DNA of 64,000 bases from Dermatemys mawii (GCA_007922305.1 ML677351.1:8049673-8113672), one strand, 5' to 3'. Shown: positions 1 to 10,815, counted from the stretch's first letter. Program-made: numbers and translations. The notes: a model not told the origin generated them from the letters alone.

Positions 1-520
1 TCCCCGCTCCAGCTGCGGGGCTGAGGCCGCCCCGGGACACCTTAAGGGCGCCGCCCCTCGGCAAGCCCCGCCCGCGCGCGCGCGCGGCGGAGAGGCGCGC
101 GCCGCGTGGCCCCGGGACCAGGCCGCCCGGGTCTCCCCGCCGCGGAGAGGTGAAGCCCCAGCGCGTAACGCCACCGAAAGGTACCCGCGAGAGCCCGGGA
201 TGGGGTGTGCGCGGAGAATGGAACATGCCGCGTCTCAGCCTCCACCTCCACCCCACCCCCCCGCGCGTGCAAATGGAACTTCCCGGTCTAGGGCTTCAAA
301 AATCCTCCCGGGTCCAATCGCTTAACCCTTCGCTGCCAAAGGCACCGAGGCTGCAAAGCGACGCGCCAGAGCCGGCTCCAGCCGTCTGGTGTATTATTAC
401 GAGGGGAGCAAGAAAGTTGTTGCGGGGGCTGCCTCCCAAGGAAGGCGCATTGTCTGGGACACGCACGAGCCGAACGCCCCCGGCCCTAAGTAATGCCTAG
501 GGGGGGCTTTGAGCAAAGTT
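1..520. promoter_or_regulatory. CpG island, probable promoter or first-exon region
   Basis: The first ~520 bases are very GC-rich and dense in CpG, most strongly at 1-160, and then drop sharply to AT-rich DNA. Sp1-type GC boxes (CCGCCCC at 51-57, CCCCGCCC at 66-73) sit next to a CG run. In vertebrates such islands normally mark promoters. A weak donor-like site, GAG|GTGAAG, lies at 147-155 and could end a plus-strand first exon, whose first intron would then cover much of the window. A minus-strand gene leaving the window is equally possible. Open frames at 42-272 (minus) and 150-500 (plus) are expected by chance in such GC-rich DNA and have no recognisable domain. No TATA box is evident. Confidence 0.7.
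73..86. repeat. (CG)7 dinucleotide run
   Basis: This is an uninterrupted alternating CG tract inside the CpG island. Such tracts are prone to form Z-DNA, and here it lies within the GC-box cluster. Confidence 0.9.
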
Positions 521-2852
521 TCACCCTGTTTCTGGGGAATTTGCAGCTATCCATGCGGGAAGCAAGGAGCCCAACAGTCAAAGGAACGTACTGGGGCAAG
601 AGAGTTATTAATGGCATCGCTACCCTGTAGCAAGCAGCTGGCTACTTAAAAACAAAAAAAGTTACAGGAAAGACTGTAAAGGTTTATCCACGTGACATGA
701 AGTATTTCCTGAGGACTACTGGAGTGTTGTGCTTGGAGTTGTGCAAAACTAAGTTTGTAAGCTAGACGATGATTTAAAAACAAACACTGGTTTTGCTGTT
801 CAACAACAACTTTCCATCTCCAAAACATCTACCATGCTGTTGCCACTAGACAAATTAATAGTAAATATACAGAAAGTGATAATTATACATCATGTATAGA
901 CAAAGAACTTCCCTGTGGAGTAGATGGGGTTGCTATATGCACAATATGGCTAGCAAATGGGAATGAAAAGGTAAGCCAATTGTTGCCAGCTCTCCTGATT
1001 TTAACATTAGCCTGACAAATAATTGATGATTTTCTTAATGCACTGGCTCCTGGAGTCATGTGAATAAATGGAAACTCTGATTCTCACTTACAAAAAAAGT
1101 TACTGACCCTCAGAGCTGCAGAGAAATGCTTGAAAACATGATCCAAGTGAACCCTAAAGGTAAAAAAAAAACCCATAAAACGGGTGGGGAGTGCTGGATC
1201 ATGATTTTGAACCCCTGTGGTTGGCAGTACTGTAACACCACCTAACCTTTTTTCCACACATAGGCACACATCTTTTTATTACCACAACTACTGTACACCC
1301 AAAGCTGTGCATGGTAATCTCATTTCTGTCCTCATTCTGCACATCCCCCTTTACTAGATTATTTCCTCCTACCCCTTACTAGCTGCTGTGGAAGTTGGGA
1401 ATAGTAACTGGTAGATTTGGGAGAGGGTAGTTTGGTAAAGGGTAGTACACGGAAGGGCAGATAAAGGGAGAGGTGACAGGATGGCATCCCTAGAGGGCAA
1501 AGTTAAAGATGTGGTGCATGGTATGACAGTTATAGTAATGATGTGTGCTTGTGGGTGATTGAGAATAGTATCTACTATTAAATGGCTTAATTTCTCAAGT
1601 GCTTGCTTTTGTGGATTTGTGTCAGTTAAGTTGTGTGTGTAGCGTTCCTAACTGGTTCTCATCAGTTCTGTATGTATTTGGTTTCTAAATTTTTAATGCT
1701 GAATTTGAGCGTGGGGGTTGAATGAGGTGTGGATATAAGTTTAGCTGCAAACAAGAACATTTTATGAGACAGCTACTGAAAATGAGGCCTTTTCTGTTGC
1801 TGTTTACAAACTGAGAAAAAAGTTTAGTTCTTGAGAAAGAATGCATGTCCCTACCTCATCAACAAATCAGGTTTGCATGTTCCCAGAAAACAAACAAAAA
1901 AAAGGTATGCAGAAAATTCAAAGGTTATAAAAACTAACTGTTAAATTTCATACCAATAGTCTTCCTACTCTAATCTACGGCTAAATTTAAATCCATTTTA
2001 AAAAGCAATCCCAACTATGAAGACACTGCCTGGCACCCCCAGAGTTCCTGTGTTTATACAGTCGGTGTTCTGAGAACAGTACTTATTCAACAACAATTTC
2101 TCAACCTAGGCAGTCAGTGACCTCATGCCATATTTCACTTAATGAAAGCACAGTCATATTATCATCCCTCCTCTCTAGAATTAAAACACACGTGGAATGG
2201 CCAAAACTGTGGAAAGGTCATAGAAAGTTCTTACACCTCAGTAAGCAGTCTGACATTTAAATAAATTAGACAAAGAAGACCTGAGATAAGTAGTCCAAGC
2301 TCTCAGAATAAACAAGAACATAATTCTGAAAATACATTTTTGTTCCATTTAAAGTTTGTTCAATAAGATAGCTTGCATGTGTATGAGAGTGAGACTTCCT
2401 GTGTTAAAATGTGTACAGTATTTTAGCTGATCACATGAATTAGGAATGGCAAAACCACAAGTCCATAACCAGACCAATTTTTAGTACATAAAAATGTGTA
2501 TTTCACCTGAAAACAAGGTGGTTTACATGGATTTGTAAAATGTTATTTTGACAACCTTGTTCAAAATAAAGTTGTTGATATTCTGTGATGGGGGAGGGCA
2601 CAAAGAGACCACTTTTTTAATGTGCTGATGTGAGGTAATGCTTACAGACTGTCTTAAAATACAGGAGTGAATTGAATTTGTAACATATAGATAGTACATA
2701 TGATGTCCAGAGACTAGTCCCCCAGATCTATGCATTGTTATATTTAAGTCATTCTCAGCGTGCCAGGAAAACTTTTGTAACACATTGATCTATTATGTGT
2801 TCTGGAGGTTTATTTTCTTATTTAGATTTTAAATTAAAACATTTACTAAATA
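521..2852. other. AT-rich noncoding stretch, nothing recognised
   Basis: The composition shifts from the island to AT-rich DNA with frequent stops in all frames. I see no exon, RNA gene or recognisable repeat here. Confidence 0.6.
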
Positions 2853-3012
2853 GGGCAATGGATTAAGATTCAAGAGACTTGGTTTTTATTACCATGCACT
2901 CATTTTGTGCCCTTGGACAAAGTAACATAACCCCTGTATACTTCAGTTTCCCCATCTGTAAAATGTTTATAATAATTATTCACCTTTGTAGAAATCCTTT
3001 GTGAACTATGGA
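2853..3012 (+). mobile_element. MIR/CORE-SINE fragment
   Basis: The stretch follows the MIR core in order: a degenerate body, then GTGCCCTTGGACAAAGTAAC (MIR: tgaccttgggcaagttac), then CAGTTTCCCCATCTGTAAAA, then an AT-rich stretch. Orientation is plus. The tRNA-like head is degraded and the 3' end unclear. MIR elements are ancient and widespread in amniotes. Confidence 0.8.
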
Positions 3013-3398
3013 TATTTCTAATAGACTAGAAGATACAGTGAAATCTTTCAAGAGTTGTCAGATCATACTGTTTCAAAAACAAAAATAAGACTTAGCATAT
3101 CGTTTAGCTGAGTAAACAGATACACAGTATTATTCCAGAATAATTACTAGGACTGGATATATACCACTCAAATTATTTTTAATTTATTTAAACAGTAATA
3201 ATACATAACAGCTGCACAGCTGAGTGAATTTCTTCAAATTATAAACCTACTGAGGTTCATCTGAATATAAGTAATTTGCATCATCTTTAATTCTGGAGAT
3301 GTTCTTATAAAAAAAATTTAATATTTGGGGATCTCTAGTCCCCTTGATATTTAAGAAAATAAACTTATTCTGAGTAAACAGAAATCTGACATTAGTCT

Positions 3399-3622
3399 CT
3401 TCAGAATTTTGTGGCACCTTATAGACTGACAGACGTATTGGAGCATAAGCTTTTGTGGATGAATACCCACTTCGTCCGATGCATGCACTGGAAGAAGTGG
3501 GTATTCACCTACGAAAGCTTATGTTCTAGTATGTCTGTTAGTCTGTAAGATGCCACAGGACTCTTAGTCTGGATCTGCAAAAGCAACAAACACAGCTATC
3601 CCTCTGATACTTCAGAATTTTG
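3399..3622. mobile_element. Foldback Penelope-like terminal fragment with 13-bp target-site duplication
   Basis: The direct repeat CTTCAGAATTTTG occurs exactly at 3399-3411 and 3610-3622, flanking a 198-bp insert. The insert is a head-to-head inverted repeat. The left arm (about 3412-3485) is the reverse complement of the right arm (about 3488-3560), which carries GAAGTGGGTATTCACC, GAAAGCTTATG and GTTAGTCTGTAAGATGCCAC. The right arm continues to a tail ending CCCTCTGATA. I know this tail from the ends of reptile Penelope-like elements, so the family call is from memory. The long target-site duplication supports target-primed insertion with a 5' inversion. A foldback DNA transposon is the alternative. 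Confidence 0.6.
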
Positions 3623-4397
3623 GTAATACCTTTTCAGCATGCATTAGCCTTTAAACCTACCTGCTCTGTTCATTCTGTAACATGGCGTGAACTAATAAGT
3701 GAGCATTAATAATGTAAGATGAAGTACAGGCATCTGGTGACATCTGAAAGTGTGGCAGAAATGTCACAAATATATTTTCAACTCTAATTAATAGCCATGG
3801 ATAAAGAGAATACTGCGTCTGACACAAAAAATATCCTGCCTATTTCCATTGATATATAAAGGCACATTTTAGGTTAAGTTTTAAAGTTCTGGGGAAATTC
3901 TTACCTTACATAGGATATACAATAACATATATGTTTACCAATATGAAAGCACAGAGTTTATTGTTTCCCACTCAAACTGAAAAACAGTTCCAGCTCTCTT
4001 TTTAGTCTTTTTATATGAGTTTCGTGCTTAGTTTCAGAGTACTCAGGTTTAAGTGTTAGTTTTAGAGCCTCTTACAGACAAGTGAGTTAATTACACACAA
4101 TCTTTTAAAAGTGGTCCTGGAGTCTTTTAGAGAATCAGTGTACATCCTGTTATTTCATGGGCTTTGAATGCACATGAAAACGTAGTAGGATAGAATTGGG
4201 TAGATCACTTTACATTGAAAGTTCAATAACAAATACTGACTTTTTTAAAAAAATTGCTTTTATATTACATTAAATTATTTATAGCACTTCTTTTTCTTCA
4301 CATACCCCTTTGTTGTTGCCATCTTTTGGCTTGCAGTCGTACCAACTTTAACTGAGATTTTGTCCTGTCTCTCAAAGTGAGCACGTCCTTGCTTGTG
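3623..4397. other. AT-rich noncoding stretch
   Basis: No gene or repeat is recognised. Stops are dense in all frames. Confidence 0.5.
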
Positions 4398-4480
4398 CCC
4401 TAATCTTGCAAAGACTTACCCATGTGCATACTTTGAAGCGAATGAGACAATTCACATAAAGTTACACATGTGACTAGGTG
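4398..4480. repeat. Ancient palindromic amniote repeat, fragment
   Basis: The motif order resembles a repeat seen widely in birds and reptiles: ATCTTGCAAAGACTTACCC, then CATGTGCATACTTTGAAG, then CACATAAAGTTACACATG. The two halves are partly complementary, as in the palindromic full-length form. The class is unknown to me. Confidence 0.45.
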
Positions 4481-5500
4481 TGTGCAGAAGAAGGGCTCTG
4501 ATTGGAAACCTCCAAGGAAAGAAAAGGTGCTGTAGAAATGGTATTGGTGATTCAGTAGATGGCACTCTTCCCTCAGTGAGGCTCCTGAACCAATTCTTCA
4601 AGCATGTGTTAGAGGAAACGTTTAGGTGTTTTATTTCACTTTAAACAAAATACCAAGATCCTGACCACTTGTGATCCCATGGCACTTTTTCAAAGGATAA
4701 GGGTACGCACTCAGTGTGTTACATTTATTCCAATATGGAAGCAATTGCATTCTCCCTACCTAACCTCCTTTCTATTTTAACTGAATATGACATTCTTCCC
4801 TTCCTGATCCCAAAACTGTTATGTAGTGCAGTTGATTCTGTAATAACTGTCACCAAAGAATAATTGTCATGCCCCCCAAAGACATAGCTGCAGTTTAGGT
4901 CAGAGTCAAATTAAGTTACCCCTTTATGTATAAGGTTATAGTGTGAAGATTATTCTAAGGCTTGGAATAAGTACAAATCAGTAAACAATATTGCTCTTCA
5001 AGGCCCAAATCAGCTCCCAGTGACATCAGTGGGAGTTGGATTAGGCTTAACATTTCATTAATATTAACACTAAAATATGGCAAATAGCAGCATAGATTAG
5101 TTAAAACAAAAGTAAGTACACTTTTTGCACCTGTTTTCACAGTTAAAGCAAAATAAAACTTTGGTCAAGACGAGGTACTGTATTTAGATTTTAGCTTGCT
5201 CTTACATAATCAAAATATAGGTTCACATCTCACACAAAATCACCTATTGCTATTGGGCACACACCCACTGTAACTAATTTTACAAGACCTGCAACAATCT
5301 GCATCCTGATATCTAGATTGTTATGAAGAAGCTCTTAACTATTATTAAGCAATATGTAAATGATTGTGAACTTTTAAAAAAATAGATCTTAAATTACAGT
5401 AGTCATCTACAGTATTAATATGCAGTATTACTGGGAACTTATTAATTTTGTTTACTATTCTAGGGCAGCATTAAGAAAAATCTCAAATCTGGCTCTATGC
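4481..5500. other. AT-rich noncoding stretch
   Basis: No gene is seen. A small piece at 5010-5050 (CCCAGTGACATCAGTGGGAG) belongs to the same loose class of palindromic CATTGACTTCAATGG repeats found elsewhere in the window. Confidence 0.5.
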
Positions 5501-5699
5501 CCGTAGTTCTCAAACTTTTGTACTGGTAACCCCTTTCACATAGCAGGCCTCTGAGTGCAACCTCCTCTTAAATATATAAAACAATGTTTTTAGTTTATAA
5601 CACCATTATAAATGCTGTATACAAAGCAGGATTTGGGATGGAGGCTGACTGCTCGTGATCCCCCATGTAACCCTGTGACCCTCAGTTTGAGAACCTTTG
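5501..5699. mobile_element. Non-autonomous hAT-like element
   Basis: The two ends are inverted repeats: TAGTTCTCAAACTT near 5504 and CAGTTTGAGAACCTTTG at 5683-5699. The body carries degenerate CCCCCATGTAACCCTGTGACC, like hAT relatives of the TTCTCAAACTG type. The element is about 200 bp and has no coding capacity. I could not confirm an 8-bp target duplication (flanks CTCTATGC and TCCTGCAC do not match), so the exact ends are uncertain. Confidence 0.65.
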
Positions 5700-6289
5700 T
5701 CCTGCACTCTGTTCTTCTATCAGATAAGTTCCCAGACTTTTTTTAAAACAGTAGGATTATTTTTATATCCTGTTTAATAAGATCATATTGTGAGATAATT
5801 TCATACCTTTAGGAGAAAAAATTATGTTAAATATTAATAGCTTTTATTTAAATATCAAATGCAATGGCAAAATGAAAGGATAAAATCAAACTGAAATTAA
5901 AATGAATAAATATGTTGTGGGGGAGGCTACAGTTTAAGATAACCCCATCTTTTGCTGGTCATCCAATGTATTATGGGCACAACTGTGCCTGATCTGTATG
6001 CAGAACCCCAATTGAAGTCATGGTGATTTTACATGAATGCAGGCAAACCAAATTATTTAAACAGAAGAATGGTACATTTCAGCATTAGAACCATGGGGAG
6101 TGGTTTGATATGAGGTTTGAGAGAGGGTTTCTAGTAGCTGAAAAGATGGAATTTGATTGGGAAAATGAATAGATATTGAAGAGGTGAAAATGTGTATATT
6201 TCAGTATAATGAGCTGGGACTGTCCCAAAAAGATAGGATAATCCTGGGGCAGAGGGAAAGGCTGGAAAGGTTATTGGGTTGCCATGGGT
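5700..6289. other. AT-rich noncoding stretch
   Basis: No gene, RNA or clear repeat is recognised. Confidence 0.5.
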
Positions 6290-6370
6290 TTCAGTCAATG
6301 CCCTTTAAACCAATGGGAGTCTTTCCTTTGACTTGGATGGGCATAAGGCCAACTATGTATAGAACTCTTG
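6290..6370 (+). repeat. Ancient amniote repeat fragment (CAATGGGAGTCTTTCC type)
   Basis: CAATGGGAGTCTTTCCTTTG followed by ACTTGGATGGGC and AACTCTTGCAGG follows the order of a common reptile/bird repeat built on a CATTGACTTCAATGGG palindrome. An open frame at 6184-6471 runs across it and is not a credible gene. Confidence 0.4.
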
Positions 6371-7644
6371 CAGGTGTGGGCCCTACTTGTTTCTATTGTT
6401 TTGTTCCTCTGTTTTTGAATGGTAGGTTTGGAGCTGATTCTGTTGTCACTAACAGTTTTATACTAGGATGAAACTGTTATTTATTTGTTTACATTAGCAG
6501 TGAATGTGGCTTTTCATTGTTATAATGCTAGGTATATTTCAAATATGCTATAGTACATGCTGGTGGAAAAAAACTCACTGAAAATATATGCTTCTGTTTT
6601 TTCCATACAAAATGCTAAATGCATATTGGCTATTCAGTCTACTCAGCATCAGCAGACAGTAGCTCAAAATGCCTTTAGTACAGTATTTCCTATAATTATT
6701 TTTAAAACTTCTGTTCCACATTTTGGCTTTTGTAATGACAAAATGATCTGTTTAATATGTAATATATAAAACAACGTAATAATTGTTGAAAAATCAGTGT
6801 TCTCTCAGATATTGTTTAAACAAAGAGTGATCTGTCTCTGAAATCTCAGTGTTTGGTTATTGTGTATACCAAGTGAACCATTCAAAATCCACTATCTCCC
6901 TGTTTCCATGTATCGTATAGGAAGGAGTATTAGGCTGTCACCTAGTGGATTGTTCAGGCTGTTATAAAAAATAGAAGAGAACAAGAACAAAAATCTGAAT
7001 GGCATTAAAAGAACAAACAATAAAATGAAAAGTAGTCTGGCCTCTTGTCTTTTTTTTTCTTTGGGTTTGGTTTGGTTTTTTTCTCCCCCTCTAGGCATTC
7101 TGAAAGCTACAACAGACCATTATTGTTCCGTAATATCTGGTTCTGAGACCCCATTCATGTCACATAATATATTGGCACTGACGAAAAGCTGTCAGAATGA
7201 TGCACCTAAAATGTGTAAGAAAATATGTTAATATTCACAGCTCAGATAGCATGAATTTAATATTCCCAAGGACATCCATTTTTAAATGAACTGCACACAA
7301 TTTTTATTTAAGAAAAGCTTCTGTCTCATTAAAAATAAATCAAATAAAATGATATACTGTACAGCTAGCTTCTAGGGGAATGCTCTATGATTGTCAACAG
7401 GCCCAGAAAACAAGAGTTCTGTAACAACAGATTTATTAATTTGGTGGGGGGTGATTATTGTATGTGTTTATAATCCTTGGATAGTTAATCTTAACTTTAG
7501 CAATCTGGAAAAAAGAGTTACATGAGCTATTCATCTTATTTTTTGACTGAATTATTGTACATGCTTATAGCAGACTCCATTTAATAGCTGAATGCCTGCA
7601 GTGAATTAACTCTGTCAAACGCAAAGCAGAAAGCCAAGCAACTG
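6371..7644. other. AT-rich noncoding stretch
   Basis: No gene is seen. A T-rich tract lies at 7050-7085. The short frames here have no recognisable domain. Confidence 0.5.
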
Positions 7645-7748
7645 AAAATAACCAGTCTGCTCCCCCAGTACAATTTACAATTGCATGTTATAAGTTAAAA
7701 TAACCAGTCTACTTTCTCAGTACAATTTACAATTGTATGTTGAAAGCC
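7645..7748. repeat. Tandem duplication, period 52 bp, two copies
   Basis: AAAATAACCAGTCT begins at 7645 and again at 7697. Both units continue with CAGTACAATTTACAATTG and ATGTT. There are a handful of mismatches, mostly in the middle (CTCCCCC against CTTTCTC). It is a local duplication in otherwise unremarkable DNA. Confidence 0.85.
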
Positions 7749-7834
7749 TGTCAGCTTACGTATATTTAACTTCCTTTAAAAAAATGCTTAGCATAGTCCT
7801 AGGGCTATATTCTGCCCTTGGTTGGGTTAGGGTA

Positions 7835-8850
7835 TGTAGTGATCTCTCACTCTCCAGTGGGGAGAGAAGCCAATCTCCCTTTTGTATTGGGCAGTAGGCC
7901 CCGGGCTTGGGTAACACTAGCAGGGCCGAGTTGTAAGTAGTCTATAGGTTTGGGCCTGTCTAATAGAGACAAACAAGAAATAATAGTTGGGTGCTCTTGT
8001 CCTCACCCTCAGGAGGGGCAAAGCACTGAGTAGTCTTTAGCTCGTAGCCCCTCAGCTCTAGCCCTTTGGGCAGGCAGAGTAGGGAGCAGGCTTTAGCCTC
8101 AGCTTGTGGGCTAAGGCAGCCAGCAAACACAGTCTGGAGCTCTAGCCCTTGGGTAGGGCAGAGCAGGGAGCAGGCTTTAGCCTAAGTCTTCTGGCTAAGG
8201 CAGCCCACAAAGACTCTGTTCAGGGTTCGGGTAGGGCTGAACACCCTCACAGTACAGGGACTCTGGAAGGGAGGGGGCATCAACCCAGTTTAACATTCTA
8301 GCTTGTCGGACAGTAGATTCACGCAGGTGTACACGCTTATAGTGGGTTTGACAGGGGCAAGGGGATGCCAGCCCACCCGACTCCACCATATCCCAGCCTA
8401 TGGCCTAACAGCAGCAGAGTGGTCCACTACTGGGTCAGTAAGAATCCATCCACAGCACGCTAACCTAGAAGCAGTCAGCCACGTAGCCGGACAGTCATCA
8501 TCTGCCTCTGGGCTACGTCCTATCTTCCTAGGGTTTGGTACCTTTGCAATCCACAGGTCCTCTGGGTGCGCTGCAGATGGTAGTCCAGGCAATTCCCTGT
8601 CTGGGTATATCTCCTCTGGTGACAGAGTGCTGCAGAGCACAGATTTAGCTCACAGGTGCCACAGCAGAGTGGAGATGTCTGTCTCCTTCCCTAACTTCCT
8701 CTCAACTGAGCTGCTGAGCTCTCCCTTTATACCTCCTGTCCCATCCCAGTACTTAGCAAGGGGGATGAGGCAGATTTGGCTCCATCCACCACAGTGCGAG
8801 TGTAGTTCCTCACTCTCCAGTCCCGAGGGAGGCCATCCTGCCTCACTACA
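7835..8850 (-). repeat. 3' LTR of the minus-strand gypsy element
   Basis: This 1016-bp LTR, seen on the plus strand, runs from TGTAGTGATCTCTCACT to GCCTCACTACA. It pairs with the 499-bp LTR at 11,917-12,415. The shared parts include GTATTGGGC, a block around CAGTCAGCCACGTAGCCGG, and CTCCCTTTATAC near the right end. Roughly 490 bp near 7930-8430 is absent from the other LTR. Near its right end (8802-8850) it holds a second copy of its own left-end sequence, TGTAGTTCCTCACTCTCCAG. A long antisense frame at 8303-8914 lies across it and is not a gene. Confidence 0.88.
8055..8222. repeat. Tandem duplication inside the LTR, period 84 bp
   Basis: GCTCTAGCCCTTTGGG at 8055 recurs as GCTCTAGCCCTTGGG at 8139. 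Both units continue with GGGAGCAGGCTTTAGCCT and GGCTAAGGCAGCC. The duplication lies in the part of the LTR that is missing from the 5' copy. Confidence 0.85.
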
Positions 8851-8863
8851 CTCCTCCCCCTTC
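8851..8863 (-). other. Polypurine tract of the gypsy element
   Basis: On the minus strand GAAGGGGGAGGAG directly precedes the TGTAGTGAGG start of the 3' LTR, where second-strand DNA synthesis would start. This fixes the element's orientation. Confidence 0.85.
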
Positions 8864-9095
8864 AAGTCTGTCTCTAGGGAACTGGCGATTGCAATGCCTC
8901 CTTCCCCCAACTGAGAGAAGAAATCTGCATTGGTATGGTCTGTACCTGCTCGATGATGGACTGTGAAAGCATAGGGCTGAAGAGCCAGATACCACTGCAT
9001 TAATCATTAATCATTCGTTTCCTTAATGATGTTCAGTCACTTTGGAGGGAGAGGGGGTGGTCAATAACCAGCACGAAGGGTCTTCTCGGTGGCTG
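8864..9095 (-). pseudogene. Gypsy pol: remnant of the RNase H end
   Basis: The minus strand encodes MQWYLALQPYAF, then VHHRAGTDHTNAD, the typical end of gypsy RNase H before the pol stop. Upstream, PFVLVIDHPLSL resembles the TDH-PL motif of RNase H. The stretch joining this to the reverse transcriptase is very short, so the C-terminal part of RT and most of RNase H are deleted. The frame stays open through the polypurine tract and into the 3' LTR to about 8650. No intact catalytic set remains. Confidence 0.8.
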
Positions 9096-9600
9096 CTGTA
9101 AATTACTATGCCATCAAGGAGGCAGCGGCGTAGGTACAGTGGGATTGTAGGACCAGTCCATCAGCTGCTGGAAAGTGGCTGGGGCACCATGGAGACCAAA
9201 AGGCATCCAGGTGAATTGGTACAACCCAGTGGCAAATGAAGTCTTTTCCATATAGCTTGGCTTCAGGGAAATTTGCCAATATCCCTTTGTGAGATCCAGG
9301 GTACTGATGTACTGGGCATCACCAAGGCAGTCTAGTAGTTCATAGATCTGTGGCATCAGGTATGCATCAAATTTAGAGATGGTGTTCACTCTCTAAAAAT
9401 CAGTGCAGAGCCTAAGGGGTCCCATCAGGCATTGGGACCAGAACAATGGGGCTGTGTCAGTCATGTTGGGGCCTCTCGATTATGCTTAGTTTCAGCATGG
9501 TCTGGACCTTCTTCTCCACTACTTCGTCAGTGTGGCATGGCAAAGCCCTCATTGTCTTTTGGACAGCTTCTCCCATGTCCGTCAATATTCTAGTTGGATG
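9096..9600 (-). pseudogene. Gypsy pol: reverse transcriptase, truncated
   Basis: The minus-strand translation shows gypsy RT blocks in order: SPIVLVP-like and LRLC-DFR-like pieces (9480-9390, with stops), then NTISKFDAYLMP, TLDLTKGYWQI (about 9270-9305) and MPFGLHGAPATFQQLMD (about 9155-9205). After a frameshift near 9130 the frame continues into YAAA followed by LDG at 9110-9118, where YLDD is expected, so the second catalytic Asp is lost. Palm C-terminus and thumb are missing. RT would copy the element RNA into DNA in cytoplasmic particles; this copy cannot. Confidence 0.88.
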
Positions 9601-9751
9601 AACCGTGCTCAGTCCCTGGCTGCACTGTGAAAGTGTTGGGGAATGCCTTCAGTAGTCTCCTGGATTGCCTCAACTGCTCCTCGGTCAGTGTTTCCCCCAG
9701 CTGTAGACCGTCAGTCGGTTGGGTCAGGGAGCTCGGGTCCTAGGCCTGGCT
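9601..9751 (-). other. Linker between integrase and reverse transcriptase
   Basis: The minus strand carries degenerate pieces such as LTEEQLRQSRRLLKAFP, resembling the segment just ahead of RT in gypsy pol. There is no catalytic motif here and stops are present. Confidence 0.5.
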
Positions 9752-10815
9752 CTAAGAGCTACGGGCGATTAACAGCCCCTTGTGCTCCCGTCTCGCCTTT
9801 AACAAATTGATATGGTAGATCTGTCGTTTTTTTCTTTCGGTTGGGTTGGGACACTCATAGGTGACCAGACCAACCTGGTGAATGATTTTGTAAGGCCCCT
9901 GCCAGCATGCTAGGAGCTTTGATTTTTCAGAGGGTAGTAGGAGCATTACCATTTCACCGGGGTCAAGGGTGCTTCCCCGAGCTCCCTTGTTAATCATTGG
10001 CACTTGTACTTTATGAGCACTCTGTAGGTTCTCTTTTGCCAGATTTCCCACCCTGATTAACTGCTTCTGAAGCTGCAGGACATACTGGAGGAGGTCCTGT
10101 TAGAGAGATGACGTTTGTTTCCAGTTTTTCTGCATAGGGTCTAGCAGCCCTTTTGGCTACTAGAGATATAATAACTCAAAGGGGGAGATCTTTGGTTGAT
10201 GACTGAGGGATCTCCTGGATGGCCAGTAACAGGGATGGGATAAGTTGGTCCCACTGGCGAAGTTTCTTCAGAGGGAACCTTTGCAACATTTCGTTCAGTA
10301 CTCAGTTAAAACTTTACACAAAACCGTCCATCTGTGGGTGGTATATAGAGGTATGCAGGGGGTTTTATCCCCAGCAGACTACAGACTTGGCAAAGGAACT
10401 TCAGCATGAAGTTGGTGCCTTGGTCTGTTAGGATTTCCCAGGCCAGGCCTACCTGGGCAAAGATTTTCAAGAGCTCCGCAGCAATCATTTGCTCTTGAAT
10501 GTTTCAAAAGGGTTAGTGCTTCTGGAAACCAAGTGGTATAACCTAGGACCACCAGGATGTATTGGAATCCCATGACACTCTTTGGGAAGGGCCTCATTCC
10601 CTTGCCAGTGGGTTGCCAACCACTGGCAAGGGAATGAGGTGCCTTCGGTACTTCCTTTGGGGTTGCTCGTTGGCACTCGGGACAGGAGTCACAGAAGTCT
10701 TTCACCTCCCTGTAGCCTCCATCCCAGAAGAATCAGGCGAGGGCTGGTGCTAGGGTTTTCTTATGACTCAGCTGCCCAGCCGCTGGAATGTCATGAGCAA
10801 CCCACTACACTGCAC
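9752..10815 (-). pseudogene. Gypsy pol: integrase, upstream of reverse transcriptase
   Basis: In minus-strand order: an HHCC-type zinc domain (AHDIPAAG, HKKT, then CDSCPECQRATPKEVP at about 10,655-10,800), a core with GPSQ-like and VMGFQYILVVLGYTTWFP (about 10,500-10,575), TDQGTNF with the second catalytic Asp (about 10,410-10,430), and a C-terminal GPY-type end GPYKIIHQVG and YHINLLKARREHKGLL (9770-9910). The position of the catalytic Glu, in the usual DG.VERFN motif, reads DGFV*SFN at about 10,315-10,340. Several frameshifts are present. Integrase normally inserts the cDNA into host DNA; here it is inactive. Confidence 0.88.
10592..10639. repeat. Perfect 19-bp inverted repeat with 10-base loop
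   Basis: CCTCATTCCCTTGCCAGTG (10,592-10,610) and its exact reverse complement (10,621-10,639) are separated by GGTTGCCAAC. It lies between the zinc domain and the core of the integrase remnant, so it probably arose by local templated inversion in the dead element. Confidence 0.95.

Noticed and set aside
150..500. 116-residue frame in the CpG island as a coding exon
   Set aside because: Low-complexity translation in GC-rich DNA without a domain. It could be untranslated leader, but coding status is unsupported.
8303..8914. 203-residue open frame, plus strand
   Set aside because: It is antisense to the gypsy RNase H end and lies mostly inside the 3' LTR. No domain is present.
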